Source: an uncultured Myxococcales bacterium (GTDB taxonomy: Bacteria; Myxococcota_A; UBA9042). Taken from it: DNA of 64,000 bases. The notes beneath the pieces were generated by a model. It saw only the letters and a program-made list of their open reading frames with translations, was not told the DNA's origin and did not search any database. Positions 16,556-24,627 of this stretch are shown one piece after another; position 1 is the first letter of the stretch, and every line of letters begins with the position of its first letter. Made by a program: the position numbers and the translations under genes. The stretch spans positions 52,599 to 116,598 of the forward strand of contig CAIYWC010000208.1 in NCBI GenBank assembly GCA_903929795.1. The letters run 5' to 3'.

Positions 16556-17773
16556 ATGGACATCCTCTTTCTCTCGCCTGGCTTCCCGTCTGAAATCCCT
16601 GAGTTTGTCCGCGGCCTGAGCGTCGTCGGCGCGCGCGTGTGGGGCGTGGGCGTGGAGCCGGTGGGCGCCCTGCCCGACACCGCGCGCAAGCACCTGCACG
16701 CCTACTTGCAAGTACCCAGCCTGCTGGACGAAATGGAGACGCTTGTGCGCGTGCGGCGCTGGCTGGGCGGCCGGCAGCTGGACCGCGTCGAGGCCCTGAC
16801 GGAGTACCAGGTCGTGTTGGCGGCGCGCTTGCGCGAAGCGCTGGGCATCCCCGGCATGAGCGTGGCGCAGGCCGAGGTCTTTCGCGACAAGGAGAAGATG
16901 AAGCTGGCGCTGGACGCCGCGGGCGTGCGCACGCCGCGCCATGCACGCGCGTCCACCGTCGCCCAGGTGCGGGAAGCGGCCGAGCGCATCGGCTTCCCGC
17001 TCATCATCAAGCCCATTGACGGCGCGGGCTCGGCCCATACGTTCCGCTGCAATGACGCCCAGGAGCTGGACGCGGCGATTGACGGCACCCGCCACGTCCC
17101 GCAGGTCAGCGTGGAGGAGTTCATCGACGGGGAGGAGTTCACTTTTGACACCCTGACGGCCGGCGGCGTCATCCAGTACCACAACATCGCCTGGTACCGG
17201 CCGCGGCCGCTGGTGGCGCGCACCCAGGAGTGGATTTCGCCGCAGGTCATCGCGCTGCGCGACGTCGATCAGCCGCATCTGGCGGGCGGCGTGGCGATGG
17301 GCCGCCGGGTCATCGAGGTCCTGGGCTTCCAGGACGGCTTCACGCACATGGAATGGTACAAAAAGCCCGACGGCGAGGTCGTGTTTGGCGAGATTGGCGG
17401 CCGTCCACCGGGCGCTCGCCAAGTGGACCAGATGAATTATGCCTGTGACTTCGACAGTTTCGTCGGCTGGGCGGAGGTTATCTGCCAAGGCACGCTATCG
17501 CAGCGCTGGGAGCGCAAGTACAACGTCGCGACCGTGTTCAAGCGCGCGCATGGCCAGGGAAAGATCGTCGCGATCGCGGGCCTGCAAGGCCTGCGGCAGG
17601 AGTTTGGCCAGCACATCGTCTGGGAAAACCTGCTGCGGGTCGGGGATCAGCGGCGCAATTGGCTGCAGACGCTGCTGAGCGATGGGTTTTTGGTGGTCCG
17701 GCATCCGGATTTGGCGACTACCGTCGGGATGGCGGACAGGATCGGGCGCGATTTGCGGCTTTATGCGAGATAG
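16556..17773 (+). CDS. ATP-grasp enzyme of unknown substrate
   Basis: A 405-residue protein with the ATP-grasp fold of biotin-carboxylase or carbamoyl-phosphate-synthase-like ligases. An N-terminal Rossmann-like part (MDILFLSPGFPSEIPEFVRG) is followed by the ATP-binding core: PLIIKPIDGAGSAHTF near residues 145-160, VSVEEFIDGEEFTFDTL near 185, and the metal-binding VFGEIGGRPPGA near 285. Enzymes of this class join a carboxylate to an amine or thiol through an acyl phosphate, often as peptide or amino-acid ligases. It is the last gene of the plus-strand run that starts at mtnB, 18 bases after the lipoprotein gene, and is followed by a strong hairpin. The substrate cannot be named. Confidence 0.85.
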   Translation: MDILFLSPGFPSEIPEFVRGLSVVGARVWGVGVEPVGALPDTARKHLHAYLQVPSLLDEMETLVRVRRWLGGRQLDRVEALTEYQVVLAARLREALGIPGMSVAQAEVFRDKEKMKLALDAAGVRTPRHARASTVAQVREAAERIGFPLIIKPIDGAGSAHTFRCNDAQELDAAIDGTRHVPQVSVEEFIDGEEFTFDTLTAGGVIQYHNIAWYRPRPLVARTQEWISPQVIALRDVDQPHLAGGVAMGRRVIEVLGFQDGFTHMEWYKKPDGEVVFGEIGGRPPGARQVDQMNYACDFDSFVGWAEVICQGTLSQRWERKYNVATVFKRAHGQGKIVAIAGLQGLRQEFGQHIVWENLLRVGDQRRNWLQTLLSDGFLVVRHPDLATTVGMADRIGRDLRLYAR

Positions 17774-17813
17774 GGCGCGCTGCGCGCGGGGCGGCGCCGC
17801 AGGCGCGCCGCTT

Positions 17814-17840
17814 GCGAGGGGAAACGGCGTTTCCCCTCGC
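17814..17840 (+). terminator. Perfect hairpin after the ATP-grasp gene
   Basis: A 12-bp perfect inverted repeat (GCGAGGGGAAAC and GTTTCCCCTCGC) with a three-base loop lies 40 bases after the ATP-grasp stop. No T-run follows. Position and strength suggest transcription termination or 3'-end protection for the mtnB-to-ATP-grasp transcript. Confidence 0.55.
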
Positions 17841-18075
17841 GCTCCCCTTCCTGGGTAATCGGCGGGGGCCCCCGAGCTTTTGCCGACGCTCTGCGCCGGC
17901 AAATCGGAGCCCCGCCTCCTCCTTACGCAGGGATGGGCTTTTGCGCTTGGGAGCCGGCTTGGGAGCGGGCAGTTTGGGCTCACCTTTGCGCAGTGGCGGC
18001 ATCGCGCGCGGAGGAGGCGGTCTGGGAGCGGGCACTTTGTGGCGCTGCGCGCTCTGGGGCGGAGCTGGGTGCCTT
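17841..18075. other. Gene-free low-complexity spacer
   Basis: With the hairpin before it, this makes about 300 bases without a gene between the convergent ATP-grasp and lipoprotein genes. It holds G-rich imperfect repeats of the word GGGAGCGGGCA. A weak hairpin (TGCCTT, AAGGCA) at 18070-18083 overlaps the lipoprotein stop codon. Open frames here have no start signals or family likeness and were rejected. Confidence 0.5.
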
Positions 18076-18630
18076 TTAAGGCAGCTTTCCGGTCTTTGTG
18101 TATACCCTTGGCGCGCCGGTGGTCGTCGCCAGGGCGAAACTGCCGGCGGCTGCGGGCACCAGGGTCAGGACTGCGACCTTGCCTTGGTCCGTTGCGGTCT
18201 GGGACCAGACCGTTGCCAGCTGCAGGACCGGGCCTGCGGCGATCGAGAGGCGGCCGCGCTCGGCCAGTGTCGATGTCGTACCCTTGGGATAGCGATAGAG
18301 CTGATAGACGGGCGTGACTTGCGCCATGTCGGGGTCGAAGCTGTCGAATTCGGCGATCTCAAAGACCCGCAGCGTCGTCCCGTCGTCGTTGACCCACAGG
18401 CCGTAGAGCTGATCGACGGTGGTGGGCAGCCAGTCGCCGGCGGGCCAGACGTCTGCGGCGGCACTGGCATCCGCGCCCGCCGCCGTCCCGTCGTCCGGCG
18501 GGCTGCTGTCAACGACAGGGACGTCGGGAGCGTCGGTCGCGCCGTGCCCCGGGTCGCATGCCGCCAGCCCCAGCGCCGATGCAGCGCACCACAGGCCCAG
18601 AGCGGCGCTCCATAGCCGCCTTGCCTTCAT
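18076..18630 (-). CDS. Small lipoprotein overlapping the Type IIG restriction-modification gene
   Basis: A 184-residue protein with a lipoprotein signal (lipobox LAAC, Cys at residue 25) followed by an Asp/Pro/Ala-rich spacer typical of lipoproteins in this window, and then a globular beta-rich domain (for example LYGLWVNDDGTTLRVFEI). No known family is recognised. Its ATG overlaps the stop of the restriction-modification gene as ATGA, so its translation is coupled to that gene. This is odd because a lipoprotein and a DNA-modifying enzyme act in different compartments. It may be an accidental neighbour placed by insertion of the restriction gene, or part of a defence unit acting at the envelope. 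The gene call is good; the role is unknown. Confidence 0.75.
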   Translation of the reverse strand: MKARRLWSAALGLWCAASALGLAACDPGHGATDAPDVPVVDSSPPDDGTAAGADASAAADVWPAGDWLPTTVDQLYGLWVNDDGTTLRVFEIAEFDSFDPDMAQVTPVYQLYRYPKGTTSTLAERGRLSIAAGPVLQLATVWSQTATDQGKVAVLTLVPAAAGSFALATTTGAPRVYTKTGKLP

Positions 18631-21600
18631 GCTCCGACCACCGGTCGCGCCGATGGCATTCTGGGCGGCGCCGTATCCCACAGCAGCTGCACCTCCGCGT
18701 CCGTCAGGCCATACGCCTGCTCCACAAGCCGGGCGATCTCCGCCTCCAGCTTGACCCGCTCGTGCTGACGGGCGCGCGCGGGCTGGCCGTATTCCTGCCA
18801 CACGTCCACGGCGAGCTTGTTGACCGCAGGTGTCCACGCGCCCAGCTTCTTGGCGCGACGCTTCTTGACCTCCTCGATGAAGCTCTGCTCGGTCAGGCTG
18901 GGCAGATCCTGCAAAGCGTTGCCGGGCTTGTCGATGCCGTGCTGGGACTGGAGCCACGGGAGGACAAGGGCGTGCGCGGCCTGGTCGGTCTGGGTGAGGG
19001 CGATGAGGCGATCGACCTTGGTCTCGACGGCTTCGCGGAGGGCGGGCGTGGGTTGGGCGATGGGGAGTTCGGACATCAAGAAACTGGCCGGCGTCAGGGC
19101 TTCGTCCTTCATGTGAGGAAGATAGCGCCAGTTATGCCACCATATTAGTGGCGAGTTCAGCACTCCGAGCAGGTACTTATCTTCCGATGGCAAGAAGAAA
19201 ATCTTGTTGTTGCAGAAGATGCCGCCAACGTCGAGCGCGTACGTTGGGTAGAACTGAATCTCTTGATAGATGATCTTCGGCGCGTCGAACCGATCGTAAT
19301 ACGCGCACGAACGCAACTCCCACCAGTACTTCCCTTGGTCTGAACGAGCCCGAAGTGCGGCCTCATTCTTCTTCATCCGGGCGTGAATTGTCGGGAAGGT
19401 GCTCGCGAACATTGCTTCAGGGTTTGCCGCGCCCTTCCACGGCCAATCGAAGTTCTCGGATGAGCGGAGCAACAGGATGTGCCGCTGATCCCAGGCCGGC
19501 AGCCAGCGTTCAACGTCCTGTCCACGCAGATATGGCTTGATCAGACTGGCGCAGTTAGGGTCACCTTCGATCAACTGCCGCTTTTCGTCCTCGCCGACCA
19601 AGAAGCCATCGTTGAACCCCGTCACGATCCCGTAGAAGATCTTCTGTTCAATGAACTCGCGCAGCACCGACCGCTCGGTACGAATCTTCGCCATCAAGGC
19701 GTCGACATCCGGCGGCTCCAGCGTCCAGCCTTCCGGCCTGAACCGGTCCCGACCAACGGCAAACTGCTTCTCTGCGACAAGCGTGGTCAAGTCCGCGTCC
19801 TTGAGGATGGTCCGCGGAATCACGCACACGTTCACGCCCGGCGTACTGTCGCCCGGCTTCTCGTTGCGCAGCACCGCGACGCAGGGAAACGTGTCCGCAT
19901 CCTCGAAGATCGGCGCGTGACCGAAGTCCACAAGCTGCAAAGTCGTCGCTTCCGCGCTCAGATGCGTGCGCAAACCCTCGCCATACGCAGCCCGCAGCCA
20001 CTTGTTGTTGGTGATGAAGCCAACGACACCGTCCGGCTTGCACACCGACAATGCCTGCGCGAAGAAGTACACAAACAAATCGGCAAGACCATCGGCGACT
20101 TCGGGGAAGCGCTGCTTCCAATATGCCTTGTGTGCGGGGTCCAGCAGCAAATGCCGCACATACGGCGGATTGCCCAGCACCACGTCAAACTTCTCGCCCC
20201 ACCTTTTGCCAATCGCCCGCCGCGCCTCCGAGTCCGCGATGTTCCTGTCCGGCCCTTCCATGCAGTCCTGCACCAGCCGCCCCGCGCTCCAGTCAAAAGC
20301 GTCGTCCGCCACCGCCGGATCGTCCACCACGCTGTTGCCGCGGCGGATGCTCCAGTCCAGATCGACGAGCGGCCGGCCGTTCTCCGCGGTCTTGAGCCAC
20401 AGACTGAGCTTGGCGATCTCCACCGACGCCTCGTTCAGGTCCACGCCGAACAGGTTGTGCTGCAACAGCGCGGTGGTCTGGTCCACTTGGTCTGCGCCCG
20501 CGCCCAGGTACACAAGCTGTTCGTTCAAGCGGTGGTACTCAATCGCCAAATGGTCCAGCGCGGCGACCAGAAAGGCGCCTGATCCGCACGCCGGGTCGAC
20601 GATGCGCAGGTTCAGGAGCACGGTTTTCCACGCGCGCCAGAAGGCCAGCTCGGCGGCAGTACGCGTCGCGTCGTCCGCGCCTTCGGGCGCCGCTGGGAAC
20701 TGCAGCAGGAGCGCGGCGCGCTTCTCGTCGATGAGCCGCCCGAGCGAAGCGCCGACGATGAAGCGGGTGATGATGCGCGGCGTGTAGAAGACGCCCTTCT
20801 TCTTGCGCTCGCCTTTCTCGTCCGCCTGCGCGGTCTTCGGATCCTGGGCCAGCTTTTCCAGGTCCGAGATCGACTGCTCGAAGAGATGGCCGAGCACTTC
20901 GACGCTCACCGCCTCGCCCCAGTCCCAGCCGATCAGCGCCGCGAGCTTGCCGACCTGGGCATCGGTCAGATCGAGGTCGAAGGCATCCTCGTCGAGGCGA
21001 AACAGGCCGCCATTGTAGCCGGTGACGCCCTTGGACCAGCTACCCTTGTCGATCCAGCGGAACAAAGTGCGCAGGTTGTGCCACAACGGCGCCGGATTGT
21101 AGAAGGCGACGTCATCGAACACGCGCTGGACCAGCCCGGGCTTGATGAGGTCGCGCTTGTCGGCAAAGCAGCAGAACAGGAAGCGGTCGAGCAGCGTCTG
21201 GACCGCGCGCACCACTTCCGCGCGCGTGCGCTGCGGCGCGTGTGCGAGCACGAGTTCTTCCACAAGACCCGTGCGCAGCGCGTGGTAATCGCGGTAGAGG
21301 TCGTCAGTGACCTCACGTTCAACCGTGACCGACGCGTCGACCATCTGATCGCTGCGCGCCGGCTCGCCCCAGGTCTTGGCCATCAGCTGGGAGCGATCCA
21401 GGAGCTGGCAAAAGCGCCGGAACTCCAGCGGGTCGGCCAGGCTCTTTTTCTGATCCTTGGGATGCTTCAACCAAAAGGTCTGCCAGACCTCCTTGCCGTG
21501 CGGCACATGGAACACGCGGGTCTCGACAAAGTTCGACACGATGACCCAGCGACAGCCAGGCGAGCGGTTGGCGTAGTCCCAGGCCTGATCGATCGGCGAC

Positions 21601-22067
21601 TTGTCATGCGCGCCGGCCGTGTCGAGCGGCACATGCGCGCCTTTGAGCTCGATCATCGCCAGTGTCTTTTTTCTATCGTCCTTGGTGAACCAGCCCAGCG
21701 CGCCATCGACCGCCTTGCGCCCCGACTTGGAGACGTTCAGCTGGGAAAGCAACTCGAAAGTGCCGTCGCCCTCGATGGCGTTGCGGTAACCGAGCACCTT
21801 GCCGAAAATATCGGTCAGAAAGGTCGTGTCGAGGCTCGTCTCCTGCAGCTGGAGATCGCCGCGTTCAAGCGCCGCCACCCACTGGAGCACGACCCTGTGG
21901 CGCGCCGCGTCGTCGGCGCCCACGAGCTGGAACTCCGCACGCGGAAAGACCTTGCTGTGCAACAATGGCACCGGCTCCGGCCGCGGCTTGAGCGCGATGA
22001 CCGGGTCAGCCACGCCCTCGAAACCCGGGAGCGCGAAGTTGTAGGTCTTGCTCTGCTTGATCGCCAT
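18627..22067 (-). CDS. Type IIG restriction-modification enzyme (Eco57I-like fused nuclease/methyltransferase)
   Basis: A 1146-residue single-chain enzyme that should both cut and methylate DNA. The N-terminus carries a PD-(D/E)XK-type nuclease site (D122, then ELKG at 140-143). An all-alpha linker (about 250-420) leads to the N6-adenine methyltransferase with motif I DPACGSGAFL at 491-500 and the catalytic NPPY at 633-636. The region from about 780 to 1000 should be the target-recognition domain and has clearly lower GC (19.1-19.7 kb) than the rest. No separate methyltransferase or specificity gene is nearby, as expected for Type IIG. BREX PglX is an alternative for the methyltransferase part, but PglX proteins lack the N-terminal nuclease and no other BREX gene is present. 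Confidence 0.9.
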   Translation of the reverse strand: MAIKQSKTYNFALPGFEGVADPVIALKPRPEPVPLLHSKVFPRAEFQLVGADDAARHRVVLQWVAALERGDLQLQETSLDTTFLTDIFGKVLGYRNAIEGDGTFELLSQLNVSKSGRKAVDGALGWFTKDDRKKTLAMIELKGAHVPLDTAGAHDKSPIDQAWDYANRSPGCRWVIVSNFVETRVFHVPHGKEVWQTFWLKHPKDQKKSLADPLEFRRFCQLLDRSQLMAKTWGEPARSDQMVDASVTVEREVTDDLYRDYHALRTGLVEELVLAHAPQRTRAEVVRAVQTLLDRFLFCCFADKRDLIKPGLVQRVFDDVAFYNPAPLWHNLRTLFRWIDKGSWSKGVTGYNGGLFRLDEDAFDLDLTDAQVGKLAALIGWDWGEAVSVEVLGHLFEQSISDLEKLAQDPKTAQADEKGERKKKGVFYTPRIITRFIVGASLGRLIDEKRAALLLQFPAAPEGADDATRTAAELAFWRAWKTVLLNLRIVDPACGSGAFLVAALDHLAIEYHRLNEQLVYLGAGADQVDQTTALLQHNLFGVDLNEASVEIAKLSLWLKTAENGRPLVDLDWSIRRGNSVVDDPAVADDAFDWSAGRLVQDCMEGPDRNIADSEARRAIGKRWGEKFDVVLGNPPYVRHLLLDPAHKAYWKQRFPEVADGLADLFVYFFAQALSVCKPDGVVGFITNNKWLRAAYGEGLRTHLSAEATTLQLVDFGHAPIFEDADTFPCVAVLRNEKPGDSTPGVNVCVIPRTILKDADLTTLVAEKQFAVGRDRFRPEGWTLEPPDVDALMAKIRTERSVLREFIEQKIFYGIVTGFNDGFLVGEDEKRQLIEGDPNCASLIKPYLRGQDVERWLPAWDQRHILLLRSSENFDWPWKGAANPEAMFASTFPTIHARMKKNEAALRARSDQGKYWWELRSCAYYDRFDAPKIIYQEIQFYPTYALDVGGIFCNNKIFFLPSEDKYLLGVLNSPLIWWHNWRYLPHMKDEALTPASFLMSELPIAQPTPALREAVETKVDRLIALTQTDQAAHALVLPWLQSQHGIDKPGNALQDLPSLTEQSFIEEVKKRRAKKLGAWTPAVNKLAVDVWQEYGQPARARQHERVKLEAEIARLVEQAYGLTDAEVQLLWDTAPPRMPSARPVVGA

Positions 22068-22197
22068 GGCGTGCGTGCGCTCCGAGGATTCAGTTGCCGG
22101 CGTGAGGCTGCCACGTTGTCGCCAGCCTCACAAGAGAACGTCCGGGTGGGCGGAGAATGCTTGAAGACGATGGCTTGCCTGGGGCCGACCGGGCGTC

Positions 22198-22386
22198 GTC
22201 CTCACCGGACGAGGCGTTGTCTTCTGCGGACGAGACTCCGTCTTCTGCAGACGAGGCCCTGTCTTCTGCGGACGAGGCCCTGTCTTCTGCGGACGGCCCC
22301 ATGTCCGTTGCGAGCCAAGGCATGTCTTGTGTGGACGAGACGCCGTCCGGCCCGATTGGTGCCATGTCCGGGCCGGACGGGGTGCC
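22198..22386. repeat. 21-bp tandem repeat array, nine units
   Basis: Nine consecutive 21-base units each begin with GTC; the best preserved contain CTTCTGCGGACGAG. Units 2-5 (22219-22302) are nearly identical and the flanking ones are degenerate. The array lies 130 bases upstream of the Type IIG start and just after the small basic gene. Both strands are open across it, giving seven-residue repeats such as SSADEAL or SAEDRAS, but no convincing start exists. It is not a CRISPR array because there are no spacers. Confidence 0.85.
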
Positions 22387-22412
22387 GTCTCGACAAAACC
22401 CAGCTCAGAGAC

Positions 22413-22763
22413 CTATGCCCCTGCGGCGGGCTTCTTGTGAACGGGCTTCTTGCGCTCGCTGGAGCGCGTCCCGCCGACCTTCTCGTACTCGTCAGAGTCC
22501 TCCCCATATTCCGCCTTCACGCCCAGGCGGATCCGCTTGATGTTTTCCTTGAGCTTGAGGATGTTGGCGTTCTTGCCATTGACCTTGCCGCGCATGCTGC
22601 GACGCGTGGCGTCAATGTCATCCAGCTGCCCTTGCGTGGTATCCGCCGTCTTGGTCACGTCCGCGGGCACGACGCCGGTAGGCAACTTCAATTTCAAGTC
22701 CGTCGACAACTTGGCGAGGCGCCGTGCCTCGGTGACGACGTCCATATCGCTTGTATTGGCCAT
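22413..22763 (-). CDS. Small basic, probably helical protein of unknown function
   Basis: A 116-residue protein starting MANTSDMDVVTEARRLAKL. It is mostly predicted helix, with a central Asp/Arg-containing stretch, a basic block (ILKLKENIKRIRLGVKAEYG) and a Lys/Pro-rich tail (RSSERKKPVHKKP) that looks suited to nucleic-acid or ribosome binding. I recall similar small proteins as conserved hypotheticals but cannot name a family. The ATG at 22763 has a plausible AGGAGAG upstream. It is on the same strand as the Type IIG gene, 345 bases before it, with the 21-bp array between them. Function unknown. Confidence 0.7.
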   Translation of the reverse strand: MANTSDMDVVTEARRLAKLSTDLKLKLPTGVVPADVTKTADTTQGQLDDIDATRRSMRGKVNGKNANILKLKENIKRIRLGVKAEYGEDSDEYEKVGGTRSSERKKPVHKKPAAGA

Positions 22764-23108
22764 GTCTGCTCTCCTTGTACGTTGTGAGGAAAAAGCACCG
22801 CGCAAATGGTAAGAAAGTGCCCAAAAAGGTCAAGAGTTCTGCCAGGACTTTTTTCCGGCGGCCATGCAGCTCGGCGGATGGACGCATCGCCTGTTCCGGA
22901 CGCGCCGGCGCACGGAAGTGCGCAAGTCCCGCACCAGAGCCAGACGCGGCGCAGCGCCGGTTTGCCCGCGCGCCGATGCCGTGTGCGCAAGCGTTCCGAA
23001 ATCAACAGCGCGTGCTGCACCCGATGCCCTTGGAGCCTCGTGCCGGCATGCGCCGTCCGTTGAAATCACCGCCGCCATCGACGACAATCGCCGCCAGGAG
23101 GCTCCCCC
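22764..23108. other. Divergent intergenic region
   Basis: This region separates the small basic gene (minus) and the oxidoreductase (plus). The left part (22780-22860) is notably A/T-richer, with runs such as GGAAAAAGC and ACTTTTTTCC, and probably holds the promoters. The right part is GC-rich and ends with AGGAGG seven bases before the ATG at 23109. No RNA gene or convincing short gene is seen. Confidence 0.5.
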
Positions 23109-24113
23109 ATGCACGCCATCGAACTCCAACACTTCGGCCCCGGGGGCCTCAAGCTTGTCGACCGACCCACGCCTGAGCCCGGCGTGGGCGAAGTCCGCGT
23201 ACGCATGCGCGCCTGCGCGCTCAACTTTCGCGACTGGATGACGGTCTCGGGCAGCTACAACCCGCGCCAACCACTACCGCTCGTGCCGCTGTCCGATGGC
23301 GTCGGCATCATCGACGCGGTGGGCCCGGGCGTGAGCCAGCGCAAGGTGGGCGAGCGCGTCATCGGCCTGTTCAACCAGCGCTGGCAGGACGGCGAGGCGA
23401 CCCCGGAGCTGCTGCGCGCGACCCTGGGCGGGCCGTTGGACGGGATGCTGCGCGAATACGCCGTGCTGCCAGAAGCGGGCGTCGTTCCGGTGCCCGATCA
23501 CCTGACCGATGCGCAAGCCGCGACGTTGCCCTGCGCCGCCTTGACCGCATGGACCGCGCTGGTGACGCAAGGCCATCTGAAAGCCGGCGACACCGTGCTC
23601 ATCCAAGGCACCGGCGGCGTCTCCACCTTCGCGCTGCAGTTTTCCGTGCTGATGGGCGCCCGCCCCGTCGTGATCTCCTCCAGCGACGCCAAACTGGAGC
23701 GCGCCAAGAGCCTGGGCGCCTGGCAAACGCTGAACTACCGCACCGAACCCGCCTGGGGCAAGCGCATCCTGGCGCTCACCGGCGGCGTCGACCACGTGAT
23801 CGAGGTCGGCGGCGGCCAAACGTTCGGCCAATCGCTGCTCGTCACCCGCCCGCACGGCCACATTGCCGTCATCGGGGTGCTGTCCGGGGCACAACCGGAC
23901 GCGACGCTGCTGCCGATCCTGATGAAGAACCTCCGCGTGCTCGGTGTGATGGTCGGCCACGCCGCCGGCATGCGCGCGATGCTGCGCGCCATCGAAGCCG
24001 CGCGCTTGGCGCCCATCGCCGAGCGCGTGCTGCCGTGGACCAAAGCCGAAAGCGCGCTGCACGAGCTGGCAAGCGGCGGACATTTCGGCAAGATCTGCCT
24101 GGAATTCCCCTAA
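23109..24113 (+). CDS. Zinc-free medium-chain oxidoreductase (alcohol dehydrogenase/quinone reductase family)
   Basis: A 334-residue MDR-superfamily enzyme. The GroES-like N-terminal domain (LVDRPTPEPGVGEVRVRM, ALNFRDWMTVSG) is followed by a Rossmann domain with VLIQGTGGVSTFALQFSVLMG near residues 163-183. The usual structural-zinc Cys cluster is absent, and the catalytic Cys is replaced in the NFRD motif, so it is likely an NADPH-dependent reductase of the quinone or enoyl type. A strong AGGAGG precedes ATG 23109. It stands alone between a divergent gene and a repeat block. The substrate is not readable from sequence. Confidence 0.88.
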   Translation: MHAIELQHFGPGGLKLVDRPTPEPGVGEVRVRMRACALNFRDWMTVSGSYNPRQPLPLVPLSDGVGIIDAVGPGVSQRKVGERVIGLFNQRWQDGEATPELLRATLGGPLDGMLREYAVLPEAGVVPVPDHLTDAQAATLPCAALTAWTALVTQGHLKAGDTVLIQGTGGVSTFALQFSVLMGARPVVISSSDAKLERAKSLGAWQTLNYRTEPAWGKRILALTGGVDHVIEVGGGQTFGQSLLVTRPHGHIAVIGVLSGAQPDATLLPILMKNLRVLGVMVGHAAGMRAMLRAIEAARLAPIAERVLPWTKAESALHELASGGHFGKICLEFP

Positions 24114-24386
24114 GCGCCGCCCCGAGCGAGCGCAAAGCGCAAGCCAGCCTTCCCCCACCGGCCAGCAGCGCCCCTCCGGCACCAACCCGCGAGCGCGAAG
24201 CGCAAGCCCGGTCTCCAAGCCCCCGGCCCCAGCGAGCGCAGCGCGCAAGCCAGCCTTCCCCCACCGGCCAGCAGCGCCCCTCCGGCACCAACCCGCGAGC
24301 GCGAAGCGCAAGCCAGGTCTCCAAGCACCGCCCCGAGCGAGCGCAGCGCGCAAGCCAGCCTTCCCCCACCGGCCAGCAGCGCCCCA
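24114..24386. repeat. About 105-bp direct repeats, 2.6 copies
   Basis: The phrase CCAGCCTTCCCCCACCGGCC recurs at 24144, 24250 and 24355, giving periods of 106 and 105 bases. Each full copy also contains two versions of GCGAGCGCGAAGCGCAAGCC. The block starts right after the oxidoreductase stop. The remaining bases to 24575 are GC-rich without features. Open frames across it are repetitive and lack start signals. Confidence 0.8.
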
Positions 24387-24575
24387 ACCGGCCGCCCCCA
24401 CTTCCTCCTCAAGCGAGCACGGGGCCGCATGCGGCCCTGCGCAGCCACCAGCAGTCGAGCCCGACCAATCCGGCCACGTGCAAGGCCGAGGACCGCGCGA
24501 AGCGCGCCCGCAGGCCCACCCGAGTACGTCCTGACCCGCCAAAATCAGCTGCCCGGAGCCAAGGAAGAGAGGGGT

Positions 24576-24616
24576 CCGGGGAGAGAAACCAGCGGCGAGC
24601 TGGTTTCTCTCCCCGG
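24576..24616 (-). terminator. Perfect 17-bp hairpin between convergent genes
   Basis: CCGGGGAGAGAAACCAG (24576-24592) and its exact complement (24600-24616) flank a seven-base loop. It ends 11 bases before the stop of the DUF962 gene (minus) and lies about 460 bases after the oxidoreductase (plus). It is probably a terminator for the DUF962 gene, perhaps for both directions. Confidence 0.65.
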
Positions 24617-24627
24617 TTGGCCTGGCG

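Noticed and set aside
17774..18615. Plus-strand frame opposite the lipoprotein gene
   Set aside because: It is antisense to a lipoprotein with a clear signal and lipobox, and is Gly/Arg-rich without motifs.
18627..22067. BREX PglX methyltransferase
   Set aside because: An N-terminal nuclease motif is present and no pglZ, brxA, brxB, brxC or brxL homologue lies in the window; Type IIG fits better.
22198..22386. Possible CRISPR array
   Set aside because: Units are contiguous with no unique spacers, and no cas gene is present. The same applies to 59571-59800 and 24114-24386.
22157..22540. Open frame with seven-residue repeats across the 21-bp array
   Set aside because: Both strands are open because the period is a multiple of three without stops. 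GGAG lies only one base before the ATG, and the downstream part overlaps the small basic gene in antisense.
24114..24627. Open frame repeating LACALRS-like and LALRARG-like words on the minus strand
   Set aside because: It is created by the 105-bp repeats, is low in complexity and has no start signal.
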